A DNA stretch of 64,000 nt, taken from positions 62,001-126,000 of the forward strand of contig PYST01000078.1 of the NCBI GenBank assembly GCA_003049485.1, in the 5' to 3' direction. Position 1 is the stretch's first letter, and each line of letters starts with the position of its first letter. Position numbers and translations under genes: made by a program. Below, one piece after another: positions 23,486 to 34,295 of the stretch. The notes below the pieces were generated by a model. The model did not search any database and was not told the DNA's origin. It was given only the letters and a program-made list of their open reading frames with translations. This stretch comes from Ophioceras dolichostomum. Lineage: Eukaryota; Ascomycota; Sordariomycetes; Magnaporthales; Ophioceraceae.

Positions 23486-26197
23486 ATGAGGAAGAACCCC
23501 TTCGCGCTCCGCCAAAAAGCGGAGACTCCGGCCGCCTCCCGCCAATGGCCCTCCCAACCCAGCGCCACACCGGCCGCCCCAGCCGCCGAGCATAAGCACA
23601 CTGCATCATCATCACCATCAAGCATCAGCGCCACTCAAACCAGCAGCAACACCGGATCCTGGGTCGACGAGATCCTCTTCCCACGCGTGTACGAAGAAGC
23701 ATGGGGCATAGGCAGCGCCGACTCCCGGACGGACCTGGACCGGGCGCGCATCTTCCTCGTCCGCTTCGGCACCATGAGCAGCGACGCCGGCGTAGCTGCC
23801 ACGTTGCGCGCCACCGTGGCCGACCCCTCCTGCAACGGCTCCGTCCTCTTACTGGCGGCGGCGGCACAGCATAGGCTGCTCGGCACCGCGCATGCCTCCT
23901 TCGCCACCAGCCCGCTCGTGCAGGCCGTCCGGTTCATGCTCATCAAGACGCGCGTGCCCGACACACCATGTGCGGATCCCGATCAGGAGCGCACGAGGCG
24001 GGCGCTGATGGACTTCTTCTTCGACCCCGTGCTAGCGCGCAACACGGTTCCGCCTCCACCGCCAGCCACCGCTGTGAAGTACCTCTACCCGACCGCCCGG
24101 CTGAAGGTCGCGATCGTGGGCGGCGGGCCAACGGCGCTCGCGTCGGCCATCTCGCTGGCGGAGAAGGGCAAGGGCAAGGTCGAGGTACACGTGTGGGAGC
24201 GACGCTGGATGAACACGACCTTCCCGGACGGCTCGCCCCGGGTCGACTGGCCGGCCACGGCGAGGAGGCGCGATCAGGTGGTCACGCTGCAGGAGTCGGT
24301 CACGACGCTGCTCAGCGATGCGTCGCGACATGCTCTGTTCGCCGGACGACCGGAGAGGGTGTGGCCGGGCAGCGCGAACATCCAGATCCGCAAGGTGGAG
24401 GACAGGCTGTTGCTGCGGTGCCACGACGAGGAGTTCGGCGGCCTGATCCACCTGCACCCCCGGGCCATCACGCGCGAGACCCTCGGCGAGGTGGGCGACT
24501 TCCACGTGCTGCTGGGCGCGGACGGCGCCGCGTCGTGGGTGCGTCGCGTGTACTTCCAAGGGTACGAGCACGAGCGCGGCCGGAGCTACGCACTGGGCCT
24601 GGCGTTCGATCGACCCCAGGGCCTGCCGTGGTCGCAGCCCCTGAACATGTTCCTGACCCTGGGACAGACGAGGTACCTGCTTAACGCGAGCAACTTCGAC
24701 GGCAGGGGCTATCTGAACATGCAGCTGACGGAAGAGGAGTGGCATCGCATGCTGGCTGTGGACGGGGAGCCCGTGACGTTTGGCCACCCGGGATGTCTGC
24801 GCAGGCCGGACGGGAGCCTCCCGGCGGGGTTCACCGAGGGGCAGGTGTTCGCGCCGTCGGAGAACCGCGACGGTCCGCTCTGGAGATCCATCGAGGATGG
24901 GCTGAAGCTCTTCGGCTTTAAAGAGAGCGAGGTCATCAACGTGGTGCGCATCCCGATCATTGTGCAGGCCATCAAAGAAGGCGTGCATATCCTGCACCAG
25001 ACAGGAGAGGGACCCTCGCCGCCGCGGCGACTGGCTCGCCCGCATGCGCTCGTGGCTGTGGCGGGAGACGCTGCCATGACGGTGCACTTCTGGCCTGGAC
25101 GCGGACTGAACAGCGGGATCAAGTCCGGCCTCGCGCTGGGCGACGAGATCGTGCACGCCCTGGACAGGGGCCTCTTCGTCGGCCTACCCCTCAGCGCGAT
25201 GAGGGAGTACAACGACTTCATCCTCAAGCTGCAGGATCGCGAGCACGACAAGCGCAGCATCCCGATCCTCAACCAGTCCGGCACGCCCGAGACGTTGGGC
25301 TGGCTTCTCAGCAAGGCGCCGTCCGTTCCCGACGAGGTTGCGGTCGAGTGGCTGGTGGGCGCCATGGGCCAGATCGCCGAGCGCCTGCAGCAGCGAGGTG
25401 ACTGGGCCTTCCCCCCGCTGGCCGGCGTCGAGGCCCAGCTGCGCATCGTGCTCAGGCAGCTGCATTCCGACACCCTGCGCGAGATGGCCGTCAGCTTTCC
25501 GTGGCCGACGCGCGAGATGGGTGGTGCGGAGGTCTTGCCTGCGCGCTCGATGCGGCCCGAGGAGAAGCAGCGGTGGCTGGCCCAGCTGTGGGGCCTTCTG
25601 AGGGAGGAACGTAAGCGGGACCCGTCGTCAGCTTCAGCTACTGCAGACGAAGTGCGGGCCGCGCGCTTCGAGGCACCGCGCCAGAAGCGGGCACCGTCTC
25701 CCCAGCCTCTGATGCTAGCGCCACCGCTGCCACCGCAGTCACCGCCATCCCCATCGTCGACTACCACGCTTCCGGCCGCGGCGCCGGACAGGGCGGCGAC
25801 TCTGCGCAGGAGCAATGCCACCCGGGCAGGATCAGTCCACGTCCTAACCCCAGCTGCCCCAGCCACTCACGTCTTGACCCATCGCTTCAGTGTCTCGACC
25901 CCAACCCCGATGATGGCCTCGCCTGCAATGCCATCATCACCAGCATTCCATTATAACGAAGAAAGCCCTGACGGGCCATCCTCTCGCACTGCCCGTGGCC
26001 GTAACGTGTACGACAACAGCTCTCTTACTGTGCCCGGCTCCGACCAGTCGACCAGCGTGCGGTCTACCTCGCCCGGCCCTGCACCGACGGGTGACGTCGC
26101 GCTGGGGCGGCTGCTCAGCGTCAACAGGCGGCCTGGGAAGGCCATGCTCTCTGATGCGTTGTCACTCGCGCTTTTCCGTGTGGATGGGGCCGACTGA
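23486..26197 (+). CDS. Large FAD-dependent monooxygenase-like protein
   Basis: Single exon, 903 residues. It has the three marks of the p-hydroxybenzoate hydroxylase fold: a dinucleotide-binding VAIVGGGPTALASAISLAEKG near residue 208, the LLGADGAASWVRRV motif near 343, and GDAAMTVHFWPGRGLNSGIKSG near 528, where the GD binds FAD ribitol. A flavin-dependent oxidation using NAD(P)H is therefore likely; the substrate cannot be told. Residues 1-55 are low-complexity. Residues 56-200 form an Ala-rich helical segment I do not recognise, and the last 180 or so residues are Pro/Ser/Thr-rich and probably disordered. There is no signal peptide or membrane helix. It stands alone, with no neighbouring secondary-metabolism genes. 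The length is about twice that of ordinary class A monooxygenases. Confidence 0.8.
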   Translation: MRKNPFALRQKAETPAASRQWPSQPSATPAAPAAEHKHTASSSPSSISATQTSSNTGSWVDEILFPRVYEEAWGIGSADSRTDLDRARIFLVRFGTMSSDAGVAATLRATVADPSCNGSVLLLAAAAQHRLLGTAHASFATSPLVQAVRFMLIKTRVPDTPCADPDQERTRRALMDFFFDPVLARNTVPPPPPATAVKYLYPTARLKVAIVGGGPTALASAISLAEKGKGKVEVHVWERRWMNTTFPDGSPRVDWPATARRRDQVVTLQESVTTLLSDASRHALFAGRPERVWPGSANIQIRKVEDRLLLRCHDEEFGGLIHLHPRAITRETLGEVGDFHVLLGADGAASWVRRVYFQGYEHERGRSYALGLAFDRPQGLPWSQPLNMFLTLGQTRYLLNASNFDGRGYLNMQLTEEEWHRMLAVDGEPVTFGHPGCLRRPDGSLPAGFTEGQVFAPSENRDGPLWRSIEDGLKLFGFKESEVINVVRIPIIVQAIKEGVHILHQTGEGPSPPRRLARPHALVAVAGDAAMTVHFWPGRGLNSGIKSGLALGDEIVHALDRGLFVGLPLSAMREYNDFILKLQDREHDKRSIPILNQSGTPETLGWLLSKAPSVPDEVAVEWLVGAMGQIAERLQQRGDWAFPPLAGVEAQLRIVLRQLHSDTLREMAVSFPWPTREMGGAEVLPARSMRPEEKQRWLAQLWGLLREERKRDPSSASATADEVRAARFEAPRQKRAPSPQPLMLAPPLPPQSPPSPSSTTTLPAAAPDRAATLRRSNATRAGSVHVLTPAAPATHVLTHRFSVSTPTPMMASPAMPSSPAFHYNEESPDGPSSRTARGRNVYDNSSLTVPGSDQSTSVRSTSPGPAPTGDVALGRLLSVNRRPGKAMLSDALSLALFRVDGAD

Positions 26198-28408
26198 CTG
26201 ATGCGAGGATCCCGAACCATAGATTCTTAAAGCCTAGACCCTAATCTAGAACGCTAACCAGCCTCCTAATGCCTATAGACATGACACCTACCTCTCTAAT
26301 TATTCCTAGATGCTTTCTTACGCTCAGTACGAGCATTGATGATGAGGAGCAGCATTCACGACTAGGGCGGAAAATTCGTAATATTAGCCTCCACTGTGCT
26401 CTCTCTCACCAGCTGATCATGTATAGAGCGATATCCCCATCCATTGAGTTCCTGGGGGCTTTTACGGGCCAGTCAGGCGCCGTTTCGAAGGCGCCACAGA
26501 CGCCGTGCGCCGGAGTTCTTCTTCCACTGAATGCAGATCGCGACTCAGGTCCACCGACATGGAAACCTGGTCCAGAGACTTGGACAGACGCTTCACGAGG
26601 TAGGGTTGATAGATTATGTGAAAGAAGAAGAGACGAAGGTCGTAACGGCCAGAAACGAGTCTTTGTTATGGGGAATGACCGCGTAATCTCGAAAGCCCCT
26701 CCCGTGGATCGTCGAACCTATCAGATCTGACCCAACAGCTTGCTGGTCTCGTTTGCTTAGGTACCTATGCTCAAGCAGTACGAGAGTGACTTATTCCTCC
26801 CTGTTGCATATCGCCTGCTTCCTAGCAGAGGGTTGCGGTAGTCTTTAAAGAGCTGGGGTGGGATCTCCTCCATACCCCAACGTCGGTGGAACAGGGCTCC
26901 ATCGTGCCTCCGTATGCCTCGTCCTCACGTGCTCGTCGTGGTCGTCCCCGTGCGACTATGTCATAGATGGCCTATATCGTCCGCATTTTGCGGTAACGTA
27001 ACTTCGCTCGCCGGCGAGTTGCATCTTGCGCCACGTTGGGCCGGCGAAATGGAGGACCGGTTGCCTGGTACCCAAATGGGATCTCGTCCTCAGAGAGCCA
27101 TCAATTGTCAACACCTGCCGTGATTCCCGGACTGCTCCCATTTTCCCTATCCATCTCCTTTGCTTTCAAAAAGCGTTAGGTATCGGATAGGCGAGCAGGT
27201 TTCAGCATACCAATATCGACAGGCTAAATCGAAAAGCACATACATCTTAGAAAAAAGAACCACAGATTTGTTTCGCTGATGGCTGCAACGTCCCCCAGAG
27301 TTGAATGCCGTCTGATGTTTCGTGGGGTGGTGGTGGTCGCCCGTGCACGGTTGCCCCTTGCAGCATCAGTGCAGACCCTGCGTCGAATCGCCTGAAATGC
27401 TCACATCGATTGGGCAATTAGACCCCCCGTAATCAATCTGTGTACTGCTAACCATATCCTCTGCCGCATCGCGACTCGCCTCCAGGCGGGAAGCATATCT
27501 CGTCCCAAGTAATTGACATCAGCCGGACCACGGGTGGCGGGACGCTCGGGCGCGGCGGAAAACCATGGATGCGAAAACGCAAGCAAAGCTTACACACGCA
27601 CGCATGCACTCAAGGAAGGCGGGCCAGTCCATCCTAGGGGCTCGCTCCAAGGGGCTCTGGAAAGGGAAAGAAAGTCCCAGGTGTTTGGGCTTCTGCACGC
27701 AACTACCCCTCCAGCCGCCTCCCCTTAAGGCCCGTCGACCCCTTTCCCCTCCCTGTACGTCTTTCTTCCGGCAAGGATTCGTCTTTGTCTTGGGCACACC
27801 GGCCGACCGACTCCGTGATCTCCTGATAAGTGATGACATGACCAGAGTATCACCACCTCCTCCGCCACTCTGAACCTTTCGACTGCTTTGCCGTCCCAGT
27901 CAACGGCGGACAGGAGACATTTTCGCCACATCTATCACCTCCTTCAAGACCAAGACTCTTTGGAAACAACACCAAAGCCGGCAAAATTGGTCTTCTGACG
28001 TTTGAGGGAACCTCCCGGTTTTCTCTTCCATCCCAATCCTCATCATCGTCGCAGTCATCATCGCTATCATAATCATAAACCGGGAAAGAAGGAAGGAAAG
28101 AAACTAGGAGGCTGGCGGGCGGGAGGATTGGGACGACGGATACTGGACGGACTCGTAATGGACGTCGTCGAGAAGTATATAACAACCCACTGTCGAACGG
28201 CACACGCCAATGTCTCCCTCCTACGGCCTAATATGACCTCGTCGAACCGGACCGATTGCGAACAAACATAACATTCCAACGAGACACAGCGCCAGCGCAC
28301 GTCTTGCCTCCTTCTCTTCTCGTCACTCCTTGAACAGAACCCCCTTTACACCATACCGGCTGGTCCGTTTTTTTGTCTGATTTTTTTCTTCACCCTCAAA
28401 TCCTCAAA
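26198..28408. other. Intergenic region
   Basis: About 2.2 kb with no supported gene. The frame 26269-26730 starts with ATG but has no bias or domain. The last 300 bases hold CT/AG-rich tracts and the TATA box of the next gene. Confidence 0.5.
28176..28182 (+). promoter_or_regulatory. TATA box of the small secreted protein gene
   Basis: TATATAA lies 233 bases upstream of the start codon at 28409. It is followed by a CT-rich leader with a T-rich run just before the ATG, typical of strongly expressed fungal genes. The assignment rests on motif and position only. Confidence 0.4.
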
Positions 28409-28927
28409 ATGCATCACCTCCTCTCGTCGACCCTCATCTTCCTAGCCACCTCGGCTTGGACCACCACCGCCGTCCACGGCTTGCCTTCAGGTCACTTCAG
28501 TCCGCGCCAACTCCAGCCCCAGGTCGCGGCCTTCTCGTTCATCGACCCAGACCTCGTGCCCTCATACGGCGTCGTGGCCAACACCAACGCGAACGTCAAG
28601 CAGATCGGCAGCTGCGACGGCTTCAACATTAACGACCAGTCCCTTATCCTCATCCCGTGCTTCTGCCCCCCGGACCGCACACGATTCCTGACCCTGCTCG
28701 ACTCCGCCGTCGGACAGGGCAGCTTCCTGGGCGAGCCCATCCCGGCGTTCAGCAACGACGTCGAGGACACATCGGTCGAGACAAACAAGGCCCGCGCCAC
28801 CGCCATGATCATCGTCCTGCAGAGCTTCAACGGCACCAAGGGCGTCGGGTGCCCCGCCGCGTCGGCGCCGAACTTTCTGAGCCAGCAGCTTACGGGCGTG
28901 AGGATTGAGGCGACGTTTGTGGCTTGA
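28409..28927 (+). CDS. Small secreted protein, unknown function
   Basis: Single exon, 172 residues. A clear signal peptide (MHHLLSSTLIFLATSAWTTT, cleavage likely near Gly24-Leu25) is followed by a mature protein of about 148 residues. The mature part has four Cys: one in IGSCDGF, two in a PCFCPP motif and one in GVGCPAA. There is one N-glycosylation site (NGTK) and no GPI signal. I have the impression that this composition (SCDGFNINDQ, then CFCPPDR, then a C-terminal LQSFNGT..GVGCPAAS) recurs in secreted proteins of many plant-associated ascomycetes, but I cannot name a function. It could be a wall protein or a secreted effector-like protein. Confidence 0.8.
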   Translation: MHHLLSSTLIFLATSAWTTTAVHGLPSGHFSPRQLQPQVAAFSFIDPDLVPSYGVVANTNANVKQIGSCDGFNINDQSLILIPCFCPPDRTRFLTLLDSAVGQGSFLGEPIPAFSNDVEDTSVETNKARATAMIIVLQSFNGTKGVGCPAASAPNFLSQQLTGVRIEATFVA

Positions 28928-29144
28928 AGTTGAGGCTGTGTCTGAGGCCAATATGCCTGCGGCCAATATTGTTCCTGGTATTATGGGAGTGGGCTTTTTT
29001 GGTGGATTTGGGTAGGTTCGGTTGGGGTGCGGAATCGTAATCAGATGGGCGGGCAGGCACATACACTCTGACTTCGGTAGGGAATCGGTACCCCAGCAAG
29101 AGGAGGAGGGATGGGACGGACGGGCTGGAGTTTTTGGCGCATGT

Positions 29145-29172
29145 ATGGATGGATGGATGGATGGATGGATGG
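29145..29172. repeat. ATGG tetranucleotide repeat, seven units
   Basis: Seven uninterrupted ATGG units lie in the 3' flank of the small secreted protein gene. It is a simple microsatellite and likely length-variable. Confidence 0.95.
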
Positions 29173-31349
29173 GTTCGGTGCGTAATTAGCAATTGGGCGG
29201 CGAGCGGTGCTAGTCCTTTAGGACTAGGGATCTATCCGTTCAGTTGATCTATTATTCGTAAGGAATCATCCGTCTGCTATTCTGCATAGCATCCGTGTAC
29301 CGGCGCCAGGGTAAACCCGTATCATTCCACGTTTCCTGTGGAGAACTTCGAGGGCCCCTCGGCGCCCGATTGATGATTGATGATGGTGAAGCGTGACCGG
29401 ATGCACCCACATCAACACAATCGTGGCAATGGCAGACCAGCTTGTTGAGTACGCCAGCACCGAGTTTCAATTTCCGTTAGTCCGGGAGGGGGGAGCCAAA
29501 CCAACTAGGGGGACCACGCGGACGAGCTCTCACCCGACATCATTGAAGGCCCGTCAAGTCAGCGCTGGTAGTTGCCGGGCTGCCACGGCATCCCTCCCCG
29601 TGGCCGGGAATGTAGGACACCTGCGTAGTGGGAACCAGCTTTGACGCCTCAGTGCCGCCCTGAACATCCACGTCCAAGCCAGTGATTACCACCAGATATT
29701 CTACGGACTTCTCTAAGCGGGGGTACCCGGCGGCGGATCGGTCGCCCCGCATCAACGATGAGAGAGCACTGACGCATTTCGGGCCTGGTCCGGTCGCCCC
29801 TGCAAGAGGAGGAAAAGCCTGATGGCGGATGTGCACGCACCACTGACGCCATGCTGCCTGTGCCCTTGGACCATCCTGAGCGTCGCGTTGGGCGGCGGGG
29901 TCGTCGGTCGGTTCAGGCTAGCCAGTGGACACTCGTCGCGAGTTTGGTGGGCACGTCTCTCCCATAACTGTCCGTCGTGCTCATGGCACCACCGACGAAC
30001 TTCCGGAATGGAGAAACGGCACTCATAGAACGTCGACTCTCCTTGTACGTCTTCCGACAACAGTCTTGTCAAGGCCAGGGCCGGAGAGCGCCCCTGACTG
30101 GGAGCATGCCGGCCCGCCCGCCACGCTTGGCTTGCCATATGCCAGCAGGAATCGGGACCGGGCATGATCAACTGAATAAAATGAAGAAGAAGGAAAGAGA
30201 AGAGCAAGAAGCTCCTGCGGTCCGCCGGGGCCAGCATGCCTTGTTTCTTGGCACTGGTTTGATACCATAGGACACGTGACAGGGTCCGGGCCTTTGCTTT
30301 TGTATTTTCTCTTATTATCACCTTCTAGGTGGCCAAGGATGGTGATGATGGAAAGCTTGCTTCCGACAAGAGCCATTGAAAGGCCAGGGTGGTGACAAAA
30401 GAAAGGATCAGAGCGTTCGCAGGCCTCATCAGCCACCATCAGAGAAGAGGTGGTGCCTGCCAGACTGCTGGAGGAAGACATCCGGATCCGCAAGCTTACT
30501 GCCGTATGGCCGGACTTACCGGAAGAGAGTCATTTCTCGCAAATTCTCAAAGGAGAAAATGTGCACAATCATCAACAACGACAACGGATGAACCGAAAGG
30601 CTTTTTTTTTTCCTTTTTTTTTTGTTAGGTCGTGCTGTTCGCAGATCCCAAACGTGCCTCGTCATGCGGCGTGCAAATCGCGAAATTTCGTCGCGCACCC
30701 CGAGCAAGTTTTTTTTTCTCTCCTCTCTTCTGAGGAGGGCTGCGAGATCGGAACCGTCGGGCAGATCCGAGTCGGGGACGGCGTGATGGGGTGCTGGAGA
30801 GCGTGGGGTTGGGAGGAACTCCACGGTTCAACTTGTGCTGAGTGGGGTTGCCCCAGCGTATGGAGACATCTGCAGAGGGCATCTCCTCCAGAAAGCCCAA
30901 CTGCTTACAAGTATTATCCTTGTACTGTACTGTAGCTACCTATTCGTAGCGTTACCGCACCCATTCGTGTCATCCAGGCTGGCCCAATGGCGCCAAAGGG
31001 ACAGAACCGTGATGTTGTTATCGACCTGTGCCATGTCGGAAAATGCCAGCTACCGGCAGGGGAGGGGGCGGCATCACCCAACGGTGGTCCGATGTATGAC
31101 GTTCAAACCGGCTCACTTTGGCGGCTCCGTATGCAGAGCCCGGCGAACGAGATAGGGGCTGGCGGGAGCGTGGGAGGATTTCTCGAAAAAGCTCAATAGG
31201 TGGCACACACCTTGGTTTGGGAGCAGCGAAAGCCGGAGCTAGAGAGTCTCGCAGGAGCCTGACTCGACGGACGTCTGGGCGCAATGCGGGGAAGACGGTT
31301 CGGTCGACTTGTCTGGAGTAAAGCCCCTGATAAGGAAGGGATTGGGGGG

Positions 31350-31372
31350 NNNNNNNNNNNNNNNNNNNNNNN
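31350..31372. other. Assembly gap in a poly-G tract
   Basis: Twenty-three N bases are flanked by six G on the left and about 17 G on the right. The true length of the G run is unknown. Confidence 0.98.
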
Positions 31373-32166
31373 GGGGGGGGGGGGGGGGGAGATCCTGCAG
31401 AGGGAACACACACGGGCTGCCAATCACATTGAGGGCCTAGAAAGAGCTTATCAGCGTTAGGAAAACGCCATCGACCGACGCGACGGGCCTGGATTCTGCT
31501 GCTGGCTGTCCTCCACCGCTCGTCGGGAGACTTTTGAGTTCAACATGAAAATTAACCTTGATGACATTCTACCCGCAACTTGGGAGAGTTCCTGAGCACG
31601 CGACACCCAAAAAACCGCAGAATAAAAATGGGAGGTTTGGAAACCAAGAGCGAATTTGGCATTGCGGATGCGACAGGTATTTGTGGGCAAGTCGAGCTAG
31701 CAACCTGGAAGTTACCAAGACCACGCTGTGGGCGTGGTGTGGTGTGGTAAAAAAGGAACTATCAAAATTGGGAATTTGCTGCTCCGGAGCTCGGACATGC
31801 GGCAGGCGGGACCCACCGCTGTAAGCTTGATTCATGTGAAAAATAGAGACATGGAGCCCCCAGCTTCAACAGTACCATCACTAGCAGGAGGATTTCCAGT
31901 CTCCATTTCTACCTCCGCCTTTCCCTCTCTGATTCTCACTCTCCTGGTTTCTTTTCTTTTCTCTTTAATTCGATCAATCGACACACGCGGCAGGGTAAGG
32001 TCCTTCTCTGAACGCAATCCTGCTCCTGTTCTTCTTTCCTACCAAGTGTTCTAGCTGTAGATCTCATCTGGAACGCAGCTATCCCTTTACTGCCGCCCGT
32101 CGCCCACAAAACCACACCTAATCAATAATCTTCGACCCTCCGGTCCCAAAACAACAAAACGTCACG

Positions 32167-32780
32167 ATGTTCGCGACCAAGGTCCTCCGTCAGGCTGCGC
32201 ATGCCGAGCGCACGCCATTGATCAAGTTCATCGGCAAGCGGACAATCCCAGGTATGCTGCTGCCCCCTTTTCTGCTGTCTCGCTGCATTTCTCCGCAGCA
32301 AGCATGTGGGAGCGACGAGAAAGCGCACACTCGTGTGCTTCTCCGCACCCCCAAGACCACATCCCGAAATCCCGAGCCCCGAGGCACCCAGCACCCACCC
32401 AATGCACGTTTTGCTACTGCGATAGCCGCTGACACTCATTTTCTCCCCTGTTCTATGCAGCCTCCATCGACCACACCCCCCAGCCGCACCCCGCGTCGCC
32501 CACCAACTCCCTCCCCGCGAACTTCGGCCAGGCCTCCAGCGACAGCTTCAGCAAGTACCGCGAGCACGCCCAGCAGTTCGGGCCCCTGCGCAAGACCATC
32601 AAGAGCGCGGAAGAGGCTGGCGTCGGCGGCCTGTCCGGCGCAGAGCTCGGCCCCGTCCGGCCTTCTCAGCCCGGTGTCTACTTCGACCGCAACGAGCTGC
32701 CCGCACGCTTCCGCCGCCAACCTCTCACTGTGGCCGAGATTGAGGCCGTCGAGACTGGGGGCGCCACTCTCTTCGCCTGA
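32167..32780 (+). CDS. KGD4: Kgd4/Ymr31, subunit of the mitochondrial 2-oxoglutarate dehydrogenase complex
   Basis: Kgd4 (once called mitoribosomal protein YMR-31) recruits the E3 lipoamide dehydrogenase to the E1-E2 core of the 2-oxoglutarate dehydrogenase complex in the matrix. Two exons, 32167-32251 and 32461-32780, give 134 residues. The intron is GTATGC...TATGCAG. The N-terminus has the family motif TPLIKFIGKRTIP and is Arg/Lys/Ala-rich like a mitochondrial presequence. The C-terminus has ELPARFRRQPLTVAEIEAV followed by a short Gly-Gly end, which is the E3-binding region. Length and both end motifs match the yeast protein. The genomic frame stays open through the intron and on to 32904 in a shifted frame, which is a shadow, not the product. 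Confidence 0.9.
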
Positions 32781-33906
32781 ACCTTCACGCACACCCCGCG
32801 TCTTGGGGGCCTCTGATGGTCCTCGAAGGCCTCGCATGCCTTTGATTGGAGCATGGGAGCTTGTTGAGTACTATAGGGAAGAGGAGGAGGACTTGGGGGA
32901 GTGATACGAGGCCAATGAGACAGTCGGGCGGGCTTTTGGGAAGAGAGAAAGACGACCAGAATGTCCGAGGTGGCTGCTTGCTAGTCTACCTGCGGCGGGC
33001 TCACCGTCGTGTGATTCACCTCGACTGCTGAAAGCTACGGACGGGGATTAGTGGCGCAAGGTTTCGACTCTTCAACGACCGGGTTAATAGCCTTCAGACC
33101 TTGGCTCCCCAGTCACCAAGAGCATGGGCTCTCCTCGACACCCCACGAAGGAACGCAAGACAGTCACGACAACAGCATTTATCTACATTTATTCCGCCTA
33201 CGTAGAATTTCGGACTAGTCAGATCCAGGGATCACTTCACGCCAGTTTACCACGAACAGGAGGAGAGATTGAGGGAGGGAGGGGGCAAGGGACGCGTGTA
33301 TGAGTTACAAGGGAGGATAAAAGGTTGAGAGCCACCGTCATGTTCCAGGCCGGCTGCTTTTCTTTTTTGTCAGGAGTTTCGGGACTTGGTCTTATTTTCC
33401 TTTCTACTAGTAGCATGGACCACTTGGCGTCATCGAAGAGCGTAGTGCTAGCCTCTCTTCTTCCTATACATTTTCTTTCTTTTTTTCCCTTCTTTTTCTT
33501 TTATCACGATATCATCAACTTCCGGGTCATCGCCGACCAGCCGAACAAGGGGAAACACCAAGGGCAGACGCAGGTGTTATAGACTCTTCGGAGAGAAATA
33601 CAGTTGAGTAAATATACGAACAGTTCCCAGCCCTTTTATGTACGAGCTGTGGCGAAAGGGAAGATATCATCATGTGTCCACGATGGGTTGTCCCAAGGAC
33701 GAAATAGAGCTCAAGTCTGGACGAATGATGATGTTCCGACAAATTGATGGACAAATACAGAACTGCAACTGAAGGCGTAAATCGCCGTCGGACGACAGGA
33801 GCACACAGAACATTGAAATGAAAACAGTAATAATAGTGCCACTGAATGGTCGACAGAAGTTGCTGGAGCAAAAATGTATACATAGAGGCTTGGAACCGCA
33901 AAAATT
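32781..33906. other. Intergenic region between KGD4 and the tRNA gene
   Basis: About 1.1 kb with no supported gene. It contains pyrimidine tracts near 33470-33510. Confidence 0.5.
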
Positions 33907-33978
33907 TGGACAAACGGGGAATCGAACCCCGGACCTCTTCCATGCTAAGGAAGCGTTATACCACTAAACCATTCGCCC
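33907..33978 (-). tRNA. tRNA-Ala (anticodon AGC)
   Basis: Read on the minus strand, the 72-base cloverleaf has a 7-base acceptor stem (GGGCGAA with UUUGUCC) and discriminator A. The anticodon stem CUUCC/GGAAG closes the loop UUAGCAU, giving anticodon AGC. The T arm is CGGGG-UUCGAUU-CCCCG. The third acceptor pair is G-U, the known identity element of alanine tRNA. There is no intron, and a T-run follows the 3' end, as expected for RNA polymerase III termination. Confidence 0.95.
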
Positions 33979-34250
33979 TGGGATGCGTTATACAATCAAT
34001 TCAGGATGGGGAAATATGAGGGAAGCAGGGCAGTGTGTCAGGCTGTAATTCGAACTTCATGGTTGGTCAACACTTTTCAAGCTTCCGGTAACCCGGCCCA
34101 CGTGGTTCCAGGATGTGGAGCCACTGTGATCTCTCCTCGACACGCCACCTATCGAAGCTCTCGCCCGGCTTTCGCCCGGTTTTATAGATCAGGGTCGAGA
34201 AGGCAGACGAAGATAACCACACGACATCGCGCAAGTACAACGAAACCACA

Positions 34251-34295
34251 ATGAACTCCAACGCAATGCCTTCACCATGCAACAAGACTTGCTAG
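34251..34295 (+). promoter_or_regulatory. Short upstream ORF overlapping the CYC3 start codon
   Basis: An ATG at 34251 opens a 14-codon frame that ends in TAG at 34293-34295, past the CYC3 start at 34277 and in another frame. If the mRNA leader contains it, it could reduce CYC3 translation. Transcript start unknown. Confidence 0.35.

Larger units (their letters stand above)
28928..32166. other. Long intergenic region with assembly gap
   Basis: About 3.2 kb without a supported gene. It contains a seven-unit ATGG repeat (29145-29172), T-rich runs near 30601-30625, and the N gap at 31350-31372. Open frames here are short and unbiased. Confidence 0.5.

Noticed and set aside
16669..28927. A secondary-metabolite cluster around the FAD monooxygenase
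   Set aside because: No polyketide synthase, peptide synthetase, terpene synthase, P450 or pathway regulator is nearby.
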